Position numbers and translations under genes: made by a program. A stretch of DNA of 64,000 bases, taken from Pseudobdellovibrio sp. GTDB taxonomy: Bacteria > Bdellovibrionota > Bdellovibrionia > Bdellovibrionales > Bdellovibrionaceae. Positions 62,108-64,000 of the stretch are shown piece after piece; positions within the stretch are counted from its first letter, which is position 1, and the number at the start of each line of letters is the position of its first letter. The notes beneath the pieces were generated by a model that was not told the origin of the DNA, ran no database searches, and saw only the letters and a program-made list of their open reading frames with translations. The stretch is from positions 42,747 to 106,746 of the forward strand of contig JAMPXC010000005.1 in NCBI GenBank assembly GCA_023701385.1, read 5' to 3'.

Positions 62108-63232
62108 CTAAATCAACGAAGCAATTCTATCGCAGGCACTGCCATCACCGAATGGGTTTTTTGCTTTGGCCATAGTTTGATAGATTTGTTCGTTATCTAA
62201 AAGTTCATTCACACTTGAAATAAAAGAATGTTTTTCAAGTGGCACAAGTTTCGAAGTTCCAGCAGCAATAGCTTCAGGGCGCTCGGTGTTTTCACGGGCG
62301 ATTAAAACTGGTTTTCCTAATGATGGAGCTTCTTCTTGAATGCCGCCCGAGTCAGTAATAATAAAATGTGAGCGCGTCATCAGATATACAAACGGAATAT
62401 AATCAATAGGATCTGTTAAGTGAATGTTGGTCGGGCATTGAGCGAAGATCTCAGCTGCCGTTTGTCTAACTACGGGGTTTAAATGCAGTGGCGCTACAAA
62501 CTGAATATCTTTTCTTTCGGCTAAAGATAAAATGCCATTCATCACAACTTTAATATTTTTCTCGAAAGATTCGCGGCGGTGAAGTGTTACAAGAATTAAT
62601 TTTTTGTTTGGATCAATAAAGCTAAACTTAGACTCAAAGTGTTTCGTTAAGTCTGTTGAGTTTTGAATTTGGTTTTTTACTTCAAATAAAGCGTCAATGC
62701 CGGTGTTTCCAGTTACAAAAATTTTAGCGGGATCAATGCCTTCGCGTAAAAGATTTTGCTTGGCTTCTTCAGTCGGAGCTAAGTGTACGTTAGCAATTAA
62801 TGATAAAGTTTTGCGGTTAAATTCTTCAGGAAACGGTGAATAGATGTCGTTCGAGCGAAGACCAGCTTCTAAGTGAATTACTTCGATTTTATTATAGAAC
62901 GCAACAATCCCGCCCATGCAGCTGCTTGTTGTATCACCCTGAACAATGATTTGATCAATGGGGTGGGTCTGTTTTTGGTTGTCGATGATTTGTTGTAGAC
63001 CGGTCATCAGTAAAGTTGAAAGCGATGTTAAAGACTGTCCGGGACGCATTAAATCTAAATCAAAATCAGGAACAATATTAAAAAACTGAAGTAATGGTCT
63101 AAGCATTTCACGGTGTTGGCCAGTCGAGCAGACAAGCACACGGTGTTTAGCGCTTTTCTTAAGTTTTAAGATAAGCGGGGCAACTTTAATGGCTTCAGGG
63201 CGTGTTCCAAAGACAAACAATAGCGTTTTCAT
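62108..63232 (-). CDS. wecB: UDP-N-acetylglucosamine 2-epimerase (non-hydrolysing)
   Basis: 374 aa from the ATG at 63232; the track start (63241) is a TTG. VFGTRPEAIKVAPLILKL is the N-terminal signature. VQGDTTSSCMGG, HLEAGLRSNDIYSPFPEEFNRK and ITDSGGIQEEAPSLGKPVLIARENTERPEA are the substrate and allosteric loops. It makes UDP-ManNAc from UDP-GlcNAc for enterobacterial-common-antigen-like or O-antigen polymers. Next to an O-antigen-ligase-like gene on the same strand. Confidence 0.93.
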   Translation of the reverse strand: MKTLLFVFGTRPEAIKVAPLILKLKKSAKHRVLVCSTGQHREMLRPLLQFFNIVPDFDLDLMRPGQSLTSLSTLLMTGLQQIIDNQKQTHPIDQIIVQGDTTSSCMGGIVAFYNKIEVIHLEAGLRSNDIYSPFPEEFNRKTLSLIANVHLAPTEEAKQNLLREGIDPAKIFVTGNTGIDALFEVKNQIQNSTDLTKHFESKFSFIDPNKKLILVTLHRRESFEKNIKVVMNGILSLAERKDIQFVAPLHLNPVVRQTAAEIFAQCPTNIHLTDPIDYIPFVYLMTRSHFIITDSGGIQEEAPSLGKPVLIARENTERPEAIAAGTSKLVPLEKHSFISSVNELLDNEQIYQTMAKAKNPFGDGSACDRIASLI

Positions 63233-63364
63233 AGCGGGCAATTTAGCGGAAAAAACTGCCAGTTACAAAAAATAAAGTCGGTGTGGGGAAATCTTAACTT
63301 CGTGCCGGGGTAGATTGGGAGATTTTTACTCTATTTTGCCCCAAAACGATTTTAAGTATTATAA

Positions 63365-64000
63365 TTAGGACTCTGTGATTTTGATTCGGTCCTGCCACAT
63401 TACCATGACAATAGCCCAAACTAATAAAATGATTGAGCGAATTTTAGTATATTCAAAGCCAACATCGGTAAGGTTTGCTAGGATAAATTCTGTTTGTGCC
63501 ATTAAGCAAGCGATTGCAAGCGTATAGTGATTGCACATCTTTGTTTTCCGATATTTTAAAACTAATTGTAAGTTCGTTACAAAAAACCAGAAATAGAAAA
63601 GTAAAAAGGGGATGAAGCCCGTGATACCAGTGGTCGCTAGCACATTTAATAACTGATTGTGAGCGTGTGAGTTAATTTTTTCGGTTGTATAGCCATACTT
63701 TGTCCAGACTTCTCGAGGTGTGTGTGAAAGGCTGTTTGAATAGCCAATCCCAAAGATCGGGCTGTCTTGAATCATTTTTAAATGAACACTGAATAAGTCC
63801 CAGCGTTCGTAGTCGGCCGTCTTAGTTTGCATCGAGTGGTGAACGCGATCTCGAAAGCTATCTGAAAAAGAATATAGACTTGAAATTAGCAGTAAACCTG
63901 CAAAAGAGCTTACCACCAAAAAGCGGCGGTTGTGGAACAACAAAAAGATCATTGTTGTTAGAGTTAAGCTTAACCAAATGCCGCGAGTAAAAGTTAAAAA
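63365..64000 (-). CDS. O-antigen ligase/polymerase (Wzy_C type), 5' end cut by the window
   Basis: The track ORF starts at an internal Met (63952), but the frame stays open to the window edge (FLTFTRGIWLSLTLTT), so the gene begins outside. About 211 codons are visible with four to five helices. SRGIWLS-like TRGIWLSL, PIFGIGYSNSLSHTP and KINSHAHNQLLNVLATTGITGFIPFLLFYFW are the Wzy_C signature, including the catalytic-loop His in SHAHN. It joins or polymerises O-antigen on undecaprenyl carriers at the periplasmic face. 132 bp upstream of wecB on the same strand. Confidence 0.85.
   Translation of the reverse strand, partial: FLTFTRGIWLSLTLTTMIFLLFHNRRFLVVSSFAGLLLISSLYSFSDSFRDRVHHSMQTKTADYERWDLFSVHLKMIQDSPIFGIGYSNSLSHTPREVWTKYGYTTEKINSHAHNQLLNVLATTGITGFIPFLLFYFWFFVTNLQLVLKYRKTKMCNHYTLAIACLMAQTEFILANLTDVGFEYTKIRSIILLVWAIVMVMWQDRIKITES

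Noticed and set aside
1-64000. tRNA, rRNA genes and CRISPR arrays
   Set aside because: No cloverleaf, rRNA core sequence or regularly spaced repeats were recognised while reading the intergenic regions; a covariance-model scan was not possible.

Overview
The window looks like a chromosomal stretch from a Gram-negative, AT-rich (about 40% GC by eye) bacterium, most likely of the Bdellovibrio lineage (Bdellovibrionota) or a close relative. The pointers are LPS genes (Kdo transferase, heptosyltransferases), many short signal-peptide and lipoprotein genes without obvious families, alternative complex III (Act) beside System II cytochrome c biogenesis, and a mevalonate-pathway operon in an otherwise Gram-negative gene set. 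The assignment rests on gene content only. I see no rRNA, tRNA, CRISPR array, transposase or integrase.

Layout. 1-2.1 kb (-): end of an LPS-core operon (waaA partial, heptosyltransferase). 2.2-9.2 kb (+): tightly overlapping envelope operon (beta-barrel-like protein, large lipoprotein, MFS transporter, second barrel-like protein) ending in an rRNA methyltransferase. 9.3-10.9 kb (+): chalcone-isomerase-like secreted protein and a lipoprotein. 10.9-13.2 kb (-): small membrane protein, GNAT-like protein, cobalamin adenosyltransferase. 13.2-17.1 kb (+): N-formylglutamate amidohydrolase, then CcsB/CcsA haem ligation. 17.3-24.7 kb (+): complete actABCDEF. 25.1-27.8 kb (+): thrS and infC, the latter starting at ATT and so mis-started in the ORF track. 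27.9-34.7 kb (-): a secreted-protein island lying between infC and rpmI-rplT, including a possible FAM20-like kinase next to a dual-specificity-phosphatase-like protein with a degenerate active site. 35.0-35.6 kb (+): rpmI-rplT. 35.7-41.5 kb (+): mevalonate operon (fni, mvaA, three GHMP enzymes, polyprenyl-phosphate mannosyltransferase-like). 41.5-44.1 kb (-): SDR, SpoU methyltransferase, rsmG. 44.2-50.1 kb (+): pheS, pheT, ihfA, MerR regulator, DEAD-box helicase. 50.2-54.8 kb: pectin-acetylesterase-like hydrolase (+), then (-) lipoate ligase, a caspase-like secreted protein, a lipoprotein and a coiled-coil membrane protein. 54.7-56.3 kb: a two-gene nucleotidyltransferase/HTH cassette between perfect 144-bp direct repeats. 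56.2-64 kb: surface polysaccharide genes (GT9, manC, wecB, O-antigen ligase-like) with pstCAB between them.

How it fits together. CcsBA would attach haem to the pentahaem ActA and monohaem ActE of the neighbouring complex III. The mevalonate operon would make isopentenyl diphosphate for quinones and polyprenyl carriers, and the last gene of that operon would use polyprenyl phosphate. waaA, GT9, manC, wecB and the ligase build the outer surface.

Most notable items: (1) the cassette at 54878-56134, whose flanking repeats duplicate the divergent 5' ends of its two neighbours, the signature of insertion with long target duplication; (2) the secreted FAM20-like kinase and phosphatase-like pair; (3) a secreted protein with a clan CD (caspase-type) His/Cys dyad pattern; (4) the ATT start of infC. 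All family assignments come from reading the sequence, with no database search.
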